DNA of 54,325 nt from Cytophagaceae bacterium (GCA_947494535.1 CANLVU010000006.1:1-54325); one strand, 5' to 3'; counted from the first letter of the stretch, positions 7,264 to 17,026 are shown. Numbers and translations are program-made. The notes: generated from the letters alone by a model not told the origin.

Positions 7264-8280
7264 ATGAATAAGGTAATCATAATAGCAGAGGCTGGAGTTA
7301 ATCACAACGGTGACATTGAATTAGCAAAAAAGCTTATAGATGTTGCTGTAGACGCTGGTGTTGATTATGTTAAGTTCCAAACATTTAAGTCTGAAAGTTT
7401 AGTCTCAAAATTTGCAAAGAAGGCTTCCTATCAAATTGAAAACACTAAAGATGCTGTTGAAAGCCAATTGCAAATGTTAAAAAAGTTGGAGTTGTCAAAT
7501 TCTCAACATTTTGAATTAGTACAATATTGTAACAACAAAAATATCTCCTTTTTTTCTACTGCTTTCGATTTAGAATCATTAAGCTTTTTAAAAGAGTTGG
7601 GTCTAAATATTGTTAAAATCCCATCAGGAGAAATAACAAATTTACCCTATTTACGAAAAGCGGCTGCGTTATTCAAAGAAGTCATTATTTCTACAGGGAT
7701 GTCATCAATGGTAGAAATTGAGGAAGCTCTTGATGTATTTCTTCAAGCGGGGATCAAAAAAAACGACATCACGATTTTACATTGTAATACTGAATACCCT
7801 ACACCCATGTCTGATGTCAATTTGAATGCGATGTTAACTATTCAAAAGATGTTTGGTGTTAAAGTGGGATATTCAGACCACACCATGGGAATAGAAGTCC
7901 CTATTGCGGCCGTTGCATTGGGTGGCACTATGATTGAAAAACATTTTACACTAGACAGAAGCTTGCCTGGTCCAGATCAATTAGCTTCTCTTGAGCCAGA
8001 TGAACTAAAGAATATGGTTTATTCCATTCGGAACATTGAGAAAGCTATCGGAGGAACAGGTATAAAAGAACCTAGCGAGTCTGAAATTAAAAATATTTCA
8101 ATTGCCCGCAAAAGCATAGTAGCAAAGACTTCAATTCAAAAAGGGGATAGGTTTACTGAATTTAATATCACTACAAAAAGACCAGGAATGGGTCTTTCTC
8201 CTATGAAGTGGGATGAAGTTATTGGAAAAGTAGCTTGTCAAGATTTCGATGAAGACGAGTTAATAAAGTTAGGATTATGA
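7264..8280 (+). CDS. legI: N,N'-diacetyllegionaminate synthase (NeuB/LegI family)
   Basis: NeuB-family synthase of 338 aa that condenses a 6-deoxy-mannose-type sugar with phosphoenolpyruvate to make the nine-carbon acid. It starts with IIAEAGVNHNGD and VDYVKFQTFKSE, carries STGMSSMVEIEEAL and the catalytic-site stretch VGYSDHTMGIEVPIAAVALG then IEKHFTLDRSLPGPD, and ends in an SAF/antifreeze-like domain (about 280-338, IQKGDRFTEFNITTKRPG). The surrounding legB/C/H/G and ptmE genes point to legionaminate rather than sialic or pseudaminic acid. Two bases after legH. Confidence 0.93.
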   Translation: MNKVIIIAEAGVNHNGDIELAKKLIDVAVDAGVDYVKFQTFKSESLVSKFAKKASYQIENTKDAVESQLQMLKKLELSNSQHFELVQYCNNKNISFFSTAFDLESLSFLKELGLNIVKIPSGEITNLPYLRKAAALFKEVIISTGMSSMVEIEEALDVFLQAGIKKNDITILHCNTEYPTPMSDVNLNAMLTIQKMFGVKVGYSDHTMGIEVPIAAVALGGTMIEKHFTLDRSLPGPDQLASLEPDELKNMVYSIRNIEKAIGGTGIKEPSESEIKNISIARKSIVAKTSIQKGDRFTEFNITTKRPGMGLSPMKWDEVIGKVACQDFDEDELIKLGL

Positions 8281-9389
8281 AAATTGGAGTTTTAACTAGT
8301 TCAAGAGCTGATTATGGAATTTATTTGCCATTGCTTTTAAAGCTTAAAGCTGATCCATTTTTTGAATTAGAGATAATTGCTTTTGGAACACACCTATCAA
8401 AATTTCATGGCTTTACAATTACTGAAATTGAACAAAACGGATATAATGTTATTCACAAAATCTCCTCTCTATTGTCAAATGATGATGAGCAATCTATTGC
8501 AACTTCGTATGGATTAACTGCAGTCAAATTTGCTGATTTTTGGCAGTCGAATAAATACGATTTAGTTTTTTGTTTAGGTGATCGATTTGAAATGAGCGCT
8601 GCTGTCCAAGCAGGAATTCCATTTGGTGTTAAATTCGCACATATTCATGGAGGAGAAACAACTTTAGGCGCAATTGATAATATTTATCGACATCAAATAA
8701 CAATTGCTTCTATCTTACATTTTAGTGCAGCATCATCATTTTCTGAAAAAATCACAGAACTAATTGGTAATAGTAATGGAGTGCATACAGTGGGATCCCT
8801 AAGCTTAGATGGGATTGAAAGTTTTAAACCTATTGAAAAATCACTTTTTTACGATCGCTTCAAAATACCATACCAAGAATTTGCCCTAGTAACTTTTCAC
8901 CCTGAGACAATTGCCACGCAATTAAATAAGGAATATGCAATTGAAATGAGATTAGCTCTTGCTCAAATTGCTAAAAAGCTACTTTTAGTTATTACAATGC
9001 CTAATGCTGATACGATGGGATCAGTTTATAGAAAAGAAATAGCGAAATTAAAAGAGGAATACCCTGAGAGGGTATTGTGTGTAGAAAACTTTGGAAAGGA
9101 AAACTATTTTAGCGCGATGTATTATTCCAAAGTGCTTATTGGTAATACTTCTAGTGGCATAATTGAGGCGGCCTCTTTTGGTAAATATGTTGTGAATGTT
9201 GGAGAAAGGCAAAAAGGACGTTTGCAAAGTGACAATATTATTAATGCCTCATTTAACTGTCAAAATATAGTTAAAGCAGTTGACAAAGCGCTAGTTAACA
9301 ATATATTTGATGGTATAAATAATTATTACAATAAACATTCAGCCGATTTAATAACAAACCAGATCAAGCAATTCAATGAGATCCTATAA
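8277..9389 (+). CDS. legG: LegG-like hydrolysing NDP-2,4-diacetamido-bacillosamine 2-epimerase
   Basis: Protein of 370 aa in the NeuC/WecB family of hydrolysing UDP-GlcNAc 2-epimerases. Family marks: IGVLTSSRADYGIYLPLL at the N-terminus, LGDRFEMSAAVQAGIPFG, AHIHGGETTLGAIDN, and GNTSSGIIEAASFGK. In the Leg pathway it removes the nucleotide and inverts C2 to give 2,4-diacetamido-2,4,6-trideoxymannose, the LegI substrate. Start ATG overlaps the legI stop (ATGA). The partial similarity to plain sialic-acid NeuC is resolved by context. Confidence 0.9.
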   Translation: MKIGVLTSSRADYGIYLPLLLKLKADPFFELEIIAFGTHLSKFHGFTITEIEQNGYNVIHKISSLLSNDDEQSIATSYGLTAVKFADFWQSNKYDLVFCLGDRFEMSAAVQAGIPFGVKFAHIHGGETTLGAIDNIYRHQITIASILHFSAASSFSEKITELIGNSNGVHTVGSLSLDGIESFKPIEKSLFYDRFKIPYQEFALVTFHPETIATQLNKEYAIEMRLALAQIAKKLLLVITMPNADTMGSVYRKEIAKLKEEYPERVLCVENFGKENYFSAMYYSKVLIGNTSSGIIEAASFGKYVVNVGERQKGRLQSDNIINASFNCQNIVKAVDKALVNNIFDGINNYYNKHSADLITNQIKQFNEIL

Positions 9390-10425
9390 AGAACATTTAA
9401 TCTTAAACGGGAGCACTATAAAACAGGCGCTTGGCGTACTTAATGATTTATCGCAGGATGCTATTTTATTTGTTGTTGATGATAATGACAAATTAATTGG
9501 TTCATTAACGGATGGTGATGTGAGACGTGGTTTATTGAATGATTTTACAGTAGAAAATAAAATCGAAGAAATTATCCAGCCGAATCCTAGATATATAAGA
9601 AAAGGAAATTATGATATTCAAAAAATTATCAAATACCGGGAAGAAGAATACAGAGTAATTCCTGTTTTAGACGATAATGATGTTGTCATAAATGTGATTA
9701 ATTTTAGATATATAAAATCTTATTTGCCAATTGATGCTGTGATTATGGCAGGAGGTAGAGGCCAGAGGTTACAACCATTAACTGATACTACGCCAAAACC
9801 TTTATTAAAAATTGGGAATAAGCCCATAATGGAACACAATTTGAACCGGTTAGCCATGTATGGAATCGATGATTTTTGGGTGTCAGTAAAATATTTAGGG
9901 GAACAAATTGAAGGTTATTTTGGATCAGGAAAACAAAAAAATATTAACATTGAATATGTTTGGGAAAATGAACCACTAGGAACTATTGGTGCTGTTTCTC
10001 AAATATCAAATTTCAAGCATGATTATGTGTTAGTTACGAATTCTGATCTACTAACAAATATTGATTACGAACAATTCTTTTTAGAATTTATTAAGCAAGG
10101 TGCAGATTTGGCTGTATTGACCATTCCATATCATGTAGCGATACCTTATGCTGTGCTAGAAACTGAAAAGGGGGAGGTGAAAAGTTTCAAAGAAAAGCCT
10201 ACCTATACTTATTATTCAAATGGGGGTATTTATTTGATGAAGAAAGAGATGATTAACTTAATTCCTCAAAGTCAATTTTATAATGCTACTGATTTAATGG
10301 AAGACTTGATTAATCAAAATAAAAAAATTATTTCATTTCCATTTTCAGGCTATTGGTTAGATGTGGGTAAGCACGAAGATTTTGAAAAGGCTCAAATTGA
10401 CATTAATAATATTAAATTTCAATGA
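9376..10425 (+). CDS. ptmE: PtmE-like sugar-1-phosphate guanylyltransferase with N-terminal CBS pair
   Basis: Protein of 349 aa. Residues about 1-115 form two CBS-like modules (GSLTDGDVRRGLL and RVIPVLDDNDVVINVI); residues about 120-345 form a nucleotidyltransferase with VIMAGGRGQRLQPLTDTTPK, GTIGAVSQ and a conserved SGYWLDVGKHED end. This architecture is that of Campylobacter PtmE, which makes the GDP-linked glucosamine precursor for CMP-legionaminate. Its presence supports a GDP-based rather than UDP-based Leg route here. Overlaps legG by 14 bases. Confidence 0.88.
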   Translation: MRSYKEHLILNGSTIKQALGVLNDLSQDAILFVVDDNDKLIGSLTDGDVRRGLLNDFTVENKIEEIIQPNPRYIRKGNYDIQKIIKYREEEYRVIPVLDDNDVVINVINFRYIKSYLPIDAVIMAGGRGQRLQPLTDTTPKPLLKIGNKPIMEHNLNRLAMYGIDDFWVSVKYLGEQIEGYFGSGKQKNINIEYVWENEPLGTIGAVSQISNFKHDYVLVTNSDLLTNIDYEQFFLEFIKQGADLAVLTIPYHVAIPYAVLETEKGEVKSFKEKPTYTYYSNGGIYLMKKEMINLIPQSQFYNATDLMEDLINQNKKIISFPFSGYWLDVGKHEDFEKAQIDINNIKFQ

Positions 10426-11111
10426 GAATTTTATATCTAATACCTGCTAGAAAAGGTTCCAAGGGTTTACCAGGTAAGAATATTAAATTTCTAGGTGACA
10501 AACCATTGATTGAGTACTCAATTGATTTCGCTTTGAATAATTTAAAGTTTGATGACGAATTGTGTATTTCTACCAATGATGAAGCTGTTATTGAAATTGC
10601 TAAATCTAAAGGAATATCCATTCCATTCATTAGGCCAGAAGAGTTGGCAAATGATAATTCTTCTAGCTATGATGTGATTATTCATGCAATAAATCAGTAT
10701 GAAAAGTTAAATCAAACATTTGATGCAGTATTATTATTGCAACCCACGTCACCTTTTAGAATTCAAGATGATTTTGCTCGCTTAATCAAGGAGTACAACT
10801 TTGAAATAGACATGGTAGTTAGTGTTAAATTGGCAAAAGAAAATCCATATTTTACGCTTTTTGAAGAAAATAGTAATGGGTTTCTAAATAAAAGTAAAGT
10901 AGGAAATTTTGAAAGAAGACAAGACTGTCCTAGAGTATATGCATTTAATGGTTCAATGTATTTGATTAATGTAGAATCGATTAAAAAATCAAGAATTGCA
11001 GAATTAAAAAGTATAAAAAAAATAATAATGCCAGAAGAGCGAAGTGTTGATATAGATACATTAGCAGATTGGGCATTAGCAGAATTTTATTTAAAAAATG
11101 AAAACAGTTAG
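10422..11111 (+). CDS. legF: CMP-legionaminic acid synthetase (NeuA/LegF family)
   Basis: Cytidylyltransferase of 229 aa, the usual single-domain size. The nucleotide-binding motif IPARKGSKGLPGKNIKFLGD is at the N-terminus, then LCISTNDEAV, LLQPTSPFR and RVYAFNGSMYLIN; D at VDIDTLADW is the conserved C-terminal metal ligand region. It activates the nonulosonic acid with CTP for transfer. ATGA overlap with ptmE; overlaps the following HisF-like gene by 14 bases. Confidence 0.93.
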   Translation: MRILYLIPARKGSKGLPGKNIKFLGDKPLIEYSIDFALNNLKFDDELCISTNDEAVIEIAKSKGISIPFIRPEELANDNSSSYDVIIHAINQYEKLNQTFDAVLLLQPTSPFRIQDDFARLIKEYNFEIDMVVSVKLAKENPYFTLFEENSNGFLNKSKVGNFERRQDCPRVYAFNGSMYLINVESIKKSRIAELKSIKKIIMPEERSVDIDTLADWALAEFYLKNENS

Positions 11112-11943
11112 AATTATACCGCGATTGGATATTAAAGGTCCTAATTTAGTGAAAGGTATTCATCTGGAGGGTTTACGTGTGTTAGGCAAACCATCAGATT
11201 TTGCCAAATACTATTATGAACAAGGTGCTGATGAACTAATGTTTATGGATGTTGTAGCTTCTCTTTATGAACGGAATAGTTTGCATGATATTATTTCAGA
11301 AACAGCAAAGAGCATTTTTATTCCAATTACTGTTGGAGGTGGATTGCGTTCTATTTCAGATATAAAAGAGGTACTTAGGGTTGGTGCTGATAAAGTTTGT
11401 CTTAATACTGCAGCAATCAAGAATCCTCAATTAATCAAAGATGCTTCACGAATGTTTGGATCCTCTACAATTGTAGTTGCAATAGAAGCTATTAAAGAGA
11501 GTAATGGAAAATATTTAGCATACACCGATAATGGGAGAGAGTATACCGGTGTCGATGTCTTTGAATGGGCTCAAAAAGTTGCAGAATTAGGCGCAGGGGA
11601 GATCGTAATTACATCAGTTGATAAAGAAGGAACTGGACAGGGATACGATTTAGAGTTGGTATCCAAGATTACTAATTTAGTTGGAATTCCAGTAATAGTA
11701 CATGGAGGAGCAGGTAAGCAAGATCATGTTGTTGATGTATTAAAAGATTGTAATATAAGTTCAGCGATGATTTCGTCCCTTTTTCATTATCATTTCATTA
11801 AAGAAAATGAATCGCATGCTTCTGTTTTAGAAGGTAATGTTGAGTTTTTGAACCAAAAAAGAAGTTTTCATACATTTGAGCCATGTTCTATTGAAGATGT
11901 AAAAAGAGAATTAAAACGTAACCAGATTGATTGCAGATTATAA
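11098..11943 (+). CDS. HisF-like ammonia-channel partner of amidotransferase triad 1
   Basis: Beta/alpha-barrel protein of 281 aa related to HisF but belonging to the polysaccharide-linked HisF2/WbuZ type: it is inside the sugar operon and is followed by a HisH-like glutaminase and a WbpG-like ligase. D11 of HisF is kept (IIPRLDIKG), but the second catalytic aspartate, D130, is replaced by E130 (VVAIEAIKE). Phosphate-binding glycine loops remain (ITVGGGLRSI, VHGGAGKQ). It also has a C-terminal extension of about 25 residues beyond the barrel. It probably passes ammonia from the glutaminase to the ligase rather than cyclising a histidine intermediate. Confidence 0.88.
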   Translation: MKTVRIIPRLDIKGPNLVKGIHLEGLRVLGKPSDFAKYYYEQGADELMFMDVVASLYERNSLHDIISETAKSIFIPITVGGGLRSISDIKEVLRVGADKVCLNTAAIKNPQLIKDASRMFGSSTIVVAIEAIKESNGKYLAYTDNGREYTGVDVFEWAQKVAELGAGEIVITSVDKEGTGQGYDLELVSKITNLVGIPVIVHGGAGKQDHVVDVLKDCNISSAMISSLFHYHFIKENESHASVLEGNVEFLNQKRSFHTFEPCSIEDVKRELKRNQIDCRL

Positions 11944-12599
11944 TGGATAATAATTTAAAAAAAGTAGTAATAATTGATTACCAGCTAGGTAATCTATTTA
12001 GTGTCAAACAAGCATGTGACACTGTAGGCATGAATGCTCTGATAAGTTCAAACAGTGAAGATGTATTAAATGCAGACGCATTGATTTTACCTGGGGTTGG
12101 AGCATTTATTGAGGCGATGAATAATTTGAAAAAATTCGGACTAGACGTTGCAATTCAAAATAAAGTAACAAGAGGTACACCTATTTTTGGAATATGTTTA
12201 GGGCAACAATTGTTGTTTACTGAAAGTGAGGAGTTTGGTGCCGGCAAAGGCTTAGATTTGATTTCAGGTATTATAAAACGTTTTCCTGAAGCCATTATTG
12301 AACGAAAAGTTAAGGTGCCTCATATTGCTTGGAATACAGTTTTCAAATTAAATCAAGAATGGGACAACTCAGCATTAATTGATTTGAATAATAACGATTT
12401 TATGTATTTCATACACTCTTATTATGTAAAACCTAGTGATGATGATTGCGTTTTGACACTTACAAATTATGATGGAATTGAGTTTTGTTCTTCGATTTTG
12501 AAAAATAATATTTTTGCAACACAATTTCATCCAGAAAAAAGTGCTGATAAAGGAATATCGATATATAAAAATTGGGCTTTAATTAATAACTTATTATAA
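11943..12599 (+). CDS. HisH-like glutaminase subunit of amidotransferase triad 1
   Basis: Class I glutamine amidotransferase of 218 aa. The triad is intact: nucleophile C85 in FGICLGQQLL, and H196 and E198 in FHPEKS. ATG 11943 overlaps the stop of the HisF-like gene by one base (TAATG); an upstream TTG at 11931 is open but unnecessary. It would release ammonia from glutamine for the neighbouring WbpG-like ligase. The adjacent sugar genes argue against a role in histidine synthesis. Confidence 0.9.
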   Translation: MDNNLKKVVIIDYQLGNLFSVKQACDTVGMNALISSNSEDVLNADALILPGVGAFIEAMNNLKKFGLDVAIQNKVTRGTPIFGICLGQQLLFTESEEFGAGKGLDLISGIIKRFPEAIIERKVKVPHIAWNTVFKLNQEWDNSALIDLNNNDFMYFIHSYYVKPSDDDCVLTLTNYDGIEFCSSILKNNIFATQFHPEKSADKGISIYKNWALINNLL

Positions 12600-13831
12600 T
12601 GGCAGAAAATAAAAAATTAGAGGCATATTACGGGTTGCCAGAGGAAGTTGCATTTTGTTCAAAATGTGTTATGTCTAATCAAAGACCAACTTCAGCAGTT
12701 GAATTTAAACATACAAAAGACAGTAAAAAAACCACCATGAACTTTGATGACGAAGGTGTTTGTGATGCTTGTCGAACTGCAGAAATTAAGGACAATATTG
12801 ATTGGGGAATGCGCGAGGATGAATTAATCAAATTATTGGATAAGCATCGCAAAAATGACGGTTCTTATGATTGCTTAGTCCCAGGTAGCGGAGGTAAAGA
12901 CAGTGCTTATCAAGCTCACGTTTTGAAGTATAAATACAATATGAATCCTCTTACTGTCACTTGGCCACCAATATTGTATACTGATTATGGTTTGCAAAAT
13001 TGGAAAAATTGGTTGGATAGTGGTTTTGATAATATTTCCTTCTACCGTAACGGAAAGGTTATGAAATTACTTACTAGATTGTCGATTGAGAATTTATTGC
13101 ATCCTTTCCAAACGTTTATTTTAGGCCAAAAAAATCTAGCCCCTAAAATCGCTGCTCAACATGGAATTAATTTGATCTTTTATGGAGAGAATGAAGCTGA
13201 ATACGGGAATCCTTTGGCCGATAATATGTCATCACTAAGAGATAAGTCATATTTTAGTTTTGATCATCTAGACGATGTCTATTTGGCAGGTGTTTCCATA
13301 AAAGAATTATTGGAAAAGTACGATGTTAGATTAAGTGATTTAATGGCATTTTTGCCTCCTAAAGTTGAAGATTTAGAGAAAGCAAATATCGAAGTGCATT
13401 ATTTAGGGTATTATTTAAAGTGGACACCACAGGAGGTATACTATTACGCTGTAGAGAATACGGGATTTAAAGCAAGGCCGCATAGAACTCAAGGAACATT
13501 TAGTAAGTATAGCGGAATTGATGACAAAATAGACGATCTACATTTCTATACAACATTTATAAAATTTGGAATTGGAAGAGCAACTTACGATGCTGCACAA
13601 GAAATTAGAAATAGACATTTGACAAGAGAAGAAGGTGTGGCATTAGTTAACCGTTTTGATGGAGAGTTTCCTGACAGATATTTTAATGATATAATGGAAT
13701 ATATTGGAATGAAACCTGATTATTTTCATGAACTGTGCAATAAATTTAGATCCCCTCATCTTTGGGGAAAAGATATTAATGGTAATTGGAAACTGAGACG
13801 TAATGTGGCAAAAACTGGTTTAGATGATTAA
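12599..13831 (+). CDS. WbpG/PseA-like N-acetyl sugar amidotransferase, triad 1
   Basis: ATP-pyrophosphatase-fold ligase of 410 aa of the WbpG/LfnA/PseA/PtmG group, which converts an N-acetyl group of a sugar to an acetamidino (acetimidoyl) group. The PP-loop S97-G-G-K-D-S102 is intact, and two Cys pairs C20-x2-C23 and C55-x2-C58 form a probable zinc site. The gene follows the complete Leg pathway, so the substrate is predicted to be legionaminic acid or its CMP form; Campylobacter PtmG is a known parallel. TAATG overlap with the HisH-like gene. Confidence 0.88.
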   Translation: MAENKKLEAYYGLPEEVAFCSKCVMSNQRPTSAVEFKHTKDSKKTTMNFDDEGVCDACRTAEIKDNIDWGMREDELIKLLDKHRKNDGSYDCLVPGSGGKDSAYQAHVLKYKYNMNPLTVTWPPILYTDYGLQNWKNWLDSGFDNISFYRNGKVMKLLTRLSIENLLHPFQTFILGQKNLAPKIAAQHGINLIFYGENEAEYGNPLADNMSSLRDKSYFSFDHLDDVYLAGVSIKELLEKYDVRLSDLMAFLPPKVEDLEKANIEVHYLGYYLKWTPQEVYYYAVENTGFKARPHRTQGTFSKYSGIDDKIDDLHFYTTFIKFGIGRATYDAAQEIRNRHLTREEGVALVNRFDGEFPDRYFNDIMEYIGMKPDYFHELCNKFRSPHLWGKDINGNWKLRRNVAKTGLDD

Positions 13832-14321
13832 ATTACTATTGGGGTTGCTTTTTATAAAATTCGAAATTTTTAAAAATCAATGTATATATTCATTATTTAT
13901 AAAAAAGTATAAAATTAATAATACTTTTAGATTTAATGGTAGCAACATTTTGTTTTATGGCGAGGGCGATATTGAAATTGGGCATAATTCATACATTGGA
14001 GAGCTTTCAACTATTCAAGCAGTAAAAGGCTTTAAAGTTAAAATTGGAAGTAATTGTCAAATAAGTCATAATGTTAGGATTTATACAGAGACGGATATTT
14101 CTAATCAAGATTTTTCACTTGATGTTAGATTAACAAAGAAAGGTAATGTGATAATAGGAAGCTACGTGTGGATAGGAGCTAATGTTTTAATTGTTCCAGG
14201 TGTTGTAGTTGGTGATAATTCAATAATTGGAGCAAATAGTGTGGTTACCAAAAATATCGAAGAAAATGCAATCGTAGGTGGAGTCCCTGCTAGAGTTTTA
14301 ACAAAGAAAAATACGCAATAA
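13824..14321 (+). CDS. Hexapeptide-repeat acyltransferase
   Basis: Protein of 165 aa with left-handed beta-helix repeats (DIEIGHNSYIGELSTI, VKIGSNCQISHNVRI, VIIGSYVWIGANVLIVPG, NSIIGANSVVTKN) and the family end AIVGGVPARVL. It resembles WbbJ/CatB-type O- or N-acetyltransferases. The hydrophobic, basic first 30 residues may associate with the membrane. Overlaps the amidotransferase gene by 8 bases. It probably acetylates one sugar of the repeat unit; which one cannot be said. Confidence 0.85.
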   Translation: MIKLLLGLLFIKFEIFKNQCIYSLFIKKYKINNTFRFNGSNILFYGEGDIEIGHNSYIGELSTIQAVKGFKVKIGSNCQISHNVRIYTETDISNQDFSLDVRLTKKGNVIIGSYVWIGANVLIVPGVVVGDNSIIGANSVVTKNIEENAIVGGVPARVLTKKNTQ

Positions 14322-14324
14322 ATT

Positions 14325-15620
14325 ATGTCAAAAGTATTAGAATCATATTATAATAAAAAAAAAATAATTTCTGTAACAGGATTAGGATATGTTGGATTAC
14401 CTCTTGCTTTAGAATTTGCTAAATATTTTAAAGTAATTGGGTTTGATATTAATTCTTCTAGAATAGAATTAATGAAAAAGAAGATAGACCCCTCGAATGA
14501 GCTTGATTCTAATGTTTTTGATGGGTGCGATATTTTGTTTACATCAGATTTGGAGGATTTAAAGAAAGCACATTTCCATATAGTAGGTGTACCAACAGAT
14601 ATTGATGAAAATAAAGTTCCCAATCTAAACCCATTATTGAATGCTTCAAGAAGTGTAGCTTTAGCTTTAAAAAAAGGAGATTATGTTGTTTTTGAATCAA
14701 CCGTATATCCTGGTTGTACAGAAGAAGATTGTATCCCCATTTTAGAAAATATTTCAGGATTAAAAGGAGGAGTTGATTTTAAATTTGGATATAGCCCAGA
14801 ACGAATTGTACCTGGAGATAAAGTGAAAACACTTACTAATATACTGAAAATTGTTTCGGGGAATGATCAAGAGGCTTTGGATTTGATTTCAGAGATATAT
14901 GGTACTATTATCAAGGCAGGGTTACACAAAGCTGAGTCAATAAAGGTCGCAGAAGCAGCTAAAGTTATCGAAAATACACAAAGAGATATAAATATTTCAT
15001 TGATGAATGAACTCGCTATCATCTTTGATAAGATGGGTATTGATACGAAATCAGTTATAGAAGCAGCAGGGACCAAATGGAATTTTCATAAATATCAGCC
15101 TGGATTAGTAGGAGGACATTGTATAAGTGTAGATCCATTTTATCTTATGCATAAAGCTAGACAGATCGGGATAGACCCACAAGTTATTGCTGCAGGAAGA
15201 AGAGTTAATGATTTTATACCTAGCTTCATTGCTAAAAGAATAGTTCAGGCTCTTATTGAGAAAGATAAAAATCCTGCAAAAGCTAAAGTTTTGGTTATGG
15301 GGATTACATTTAAAGAGGATGTTTCTGATATTAGAAACTCAAAAGTTGTAGATTTAATTGAGGAGTTACTTGATTATTCAATTAAAGTAGATGTTGTAGA
15401 TCCACATGGATGCCCTAATGAAATTGTTAATGAGTATAAAATTAGAATAATTGATGAACCCGCTGGAAAATATGATATTATTGTATTAGCAGTCGGACAT
15501 CAAGAGTATATTAAATTGATGCCAGAAGATTTTCAAAAATTCTCAAAAGACGAAGTCCATATGTTTGATATAAAGGGGGTATTGGAAAGGGCAAATTTTA
15601 AAAATTATTGGCGATTATAA
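14325..15620 (+). CDS. tviB: Nucleotide-sugar dehydrogenase (TviB/WbpO/WbpA family)
   Basis: UDP-glucose/GDP-mannose dehydrogenase family, 431 aa. N-terminal NAD-binding VTGLGYVGLPLALEFAKY, middle substrate motif GYSPERIVPGD, and catalytic C266 in LVGGHCISVDPFYL; the C-terminal UDP-binding domain carries VMGITFKEDVSDIRNSKV. It probably oxidises UDP-GlcNAc (or UDP-GalNAc) to the uronic acid, as TviB and WbpO do. The choice within the family is by overall resemblance, not by a single residue. No matching C4 epimerase (TviC-like) is obvious nearby. Confidence 0.88.
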   Translation: MSKVLESYYNKKKIISVTGLGYVGLPLALEFAKYFKVIGFDINSSRIELMKKKIDPSNELDSNVFDGCDILFTSDLEDLKKAHFHIVGVPTDIDENKVPNLNPLLNASRSVALALKKGDYVVFESTVYPGCTEEDCIPILENISGLKGGVDFKFGYSPERIVPGDKVKTLTNILKIVSGNDQEALDLISEIYGTIIKAGLHKAESIKVAEAAKVIENTQRDINISLMNELAIIFDKMGIDTKSVIEAAGTKWNFHKYQPGLVGGHCISVDPFYLMHKARQIGIDPQVIAAGRRVNDFIPSFIAKRIVQALIEKDKNPAKAKVLVMGITFKEDVSDIRNSKVVDLIEELLDYSIKVDVVDPHGCPNEIVNEYKIRIIDEPAGKYDIIVLAVGHQEYIKLMPEDFQKFSKDEVHMFDIKGVLERANFKNYWRL

Positions 15621-15686
15621 TTTAAAATTTTAATTTATCGGGAGTTTTATTTCATTTAATTTATGGATAATGATATTTGATTTTTA

Positions 15687-16979
15687 ATGGCAGTTAAATT
15701 TTTTAAATCTTCCTTGTTTAAATCATCGGGTATTTATTCGATTTCTTCAATTATTAGCGCGAGTATTCCTTTTTTATTTATTCCATATTTGACTAGAGTT
15801 TTTTCGCCTCACGATTATGGTGTACTTTCAATGGCCGTGATAATTATTAATATAATATCTCCATTGATAGGACTTAGTGCAAATGCGGCGATACATCGTA
15901 AATTTTTTGATTTAGATAAATCTATAGATTTATCACGATACATTGGCAATGTATTCATCCTTTTATTTTTTAATTTTTTAATTTTTTTAATAATATTTTT
16001 ATTAATCGGTAAGTACGTTAGTGAGTATACATTAGTTCCTTATTGTTGGTTATTATTAGTTTTACTAATAGCAGTTTGTCAGTTTATCACCACTATTTTA
16101 TTAACTATATGGCAGGTTAATCTAAAATCTGTAAAGTATGGGATTTTACAAGTTTTCCAATCTTTACTGAATATTGGATTCACCTTTTTATTTATTTATA
16201 TATATAATTTAGGTTGGCAAAGTCGTATTTTGGGGCAATTAATAGCTGTATCAGTGACAGCTTTAATTAGTTTGGCAATTATAATTAAATATAAATATGT
16301 TAGATTTATTTATAATAAAGATGATTTATTAGATATATTGAAATTCAGCCTCCCATTAATACCTCATAATCTTGGCACATTGGTTATTGGATTTACCGAT
16401 CGAATATTAATAACAAATTTAATTAATGTAACAGAGACTGGTGTGTATACAGTCGCATTTCAAATTGGAAGTGTTTTGGGATTAGTTAATGCGGCTTTTA
16501 TTAATGCTTATGTACCGTGGCTTTATGATAAACTTAATCTCAACAATTTTTCAATTAAGTTAAAAATTGTAAAGCTAACCTATTTTTATTTTTTAGCTTT
16601 GATTATAATAGTATTATTTTCAATATACTTTTTACCTCTAATTTTATCAATTCTATTAGGAAAGGCTTATGTCAGTGCTAATCAATTTGTTTTATGGATT
16701 ATTTTAGGATATGCATTTAATGGAATGTATCTAATGGTTTGTGGTTTTATATTCTATGTAAGAAAAACTAAATTATTGTCTATAATAACAGTTATTACAT
16801 CAATTATCAATTTCCCACTATGTTATTTTCTTTTAATTAATTATGGAACAATAGGAGCTAGTATTTCCATGTCATTAATTTATTTTATCTCTTTCATTGC
16901 TACTTGGTATTTAAGTAATAAAGTATACGAGATGCCTTGGTTGGCCCCTTTTCGTTTTATAAAAATATTGAAAATATAA
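15687..16979 (+). CDS. wzx: Wzx-type polysaccharide flippase (MOP superfamily), first copy
   Basis: Integral membrane protein of 430 aa with about 12 helices and the MOP/PST opening SSGIYSISSIISASIPFLFI-like and YLTRVFSPHDYGVLSMA. ISFIATWYLSNK and similar late helices fit the family. It would move the lipid-linked repeat unit across the inner membrane. The gene is extremely AT-rich: bases 15961-16020 contain only 6 G+C in 60. It follows a 66-base gap without a clear promoter. Confidence 0.9.
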   Translation: MAVKFFKSSLFKSSGIYSISSIISASIPFLFIPYLTRVFSPHDYGVLSMAVIIINIISPLIGLSANAAIHRKFFDLDKSIDLSRYIGNVFILLFFNFLIFLIIFLLIGKYVSEYTLVPYCWLLLVLLIAVCQFITTILLTIWQVNLKSVKYGILQVFQSLLNIGFTFLFIYIYNLGWQSRILGQLIAVSVTALISLAIIIKYKYVRFIYNKDDLLDILKFSLPLIPHNLGTLVIGFTDRILITNLINVTETGVYTVAFQIGSVLGLVNAAFINAYVPWLYDKLNLNNFSIKLKIVKLTYFYFLALIIIVLFSIYFLPLILSILLGKAYVSANQFVLWIILGYAFNGMYLMVCGFIFYVRKTKLLSIITVITSIINFPLCYFLLINYGTIGASISMSLIYFISFIATWYLSNKVYEMPWLAPFRFIKILKI

Positions 16980-17026
16980 ATAATAAATAAGTAGTATTTG
17001 TTTAGATTAAAGAAATTAAAAATGCT

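Noticed and set aside
11098-12599. HisF and HisH copies as a second histidine pathway
   Set aside because: They are embedded among sugar genes, next to WbpG-like ligases, and the HisF copies lack one catalytic aspartate each; the real hisF end and hisIE are at the left edge.
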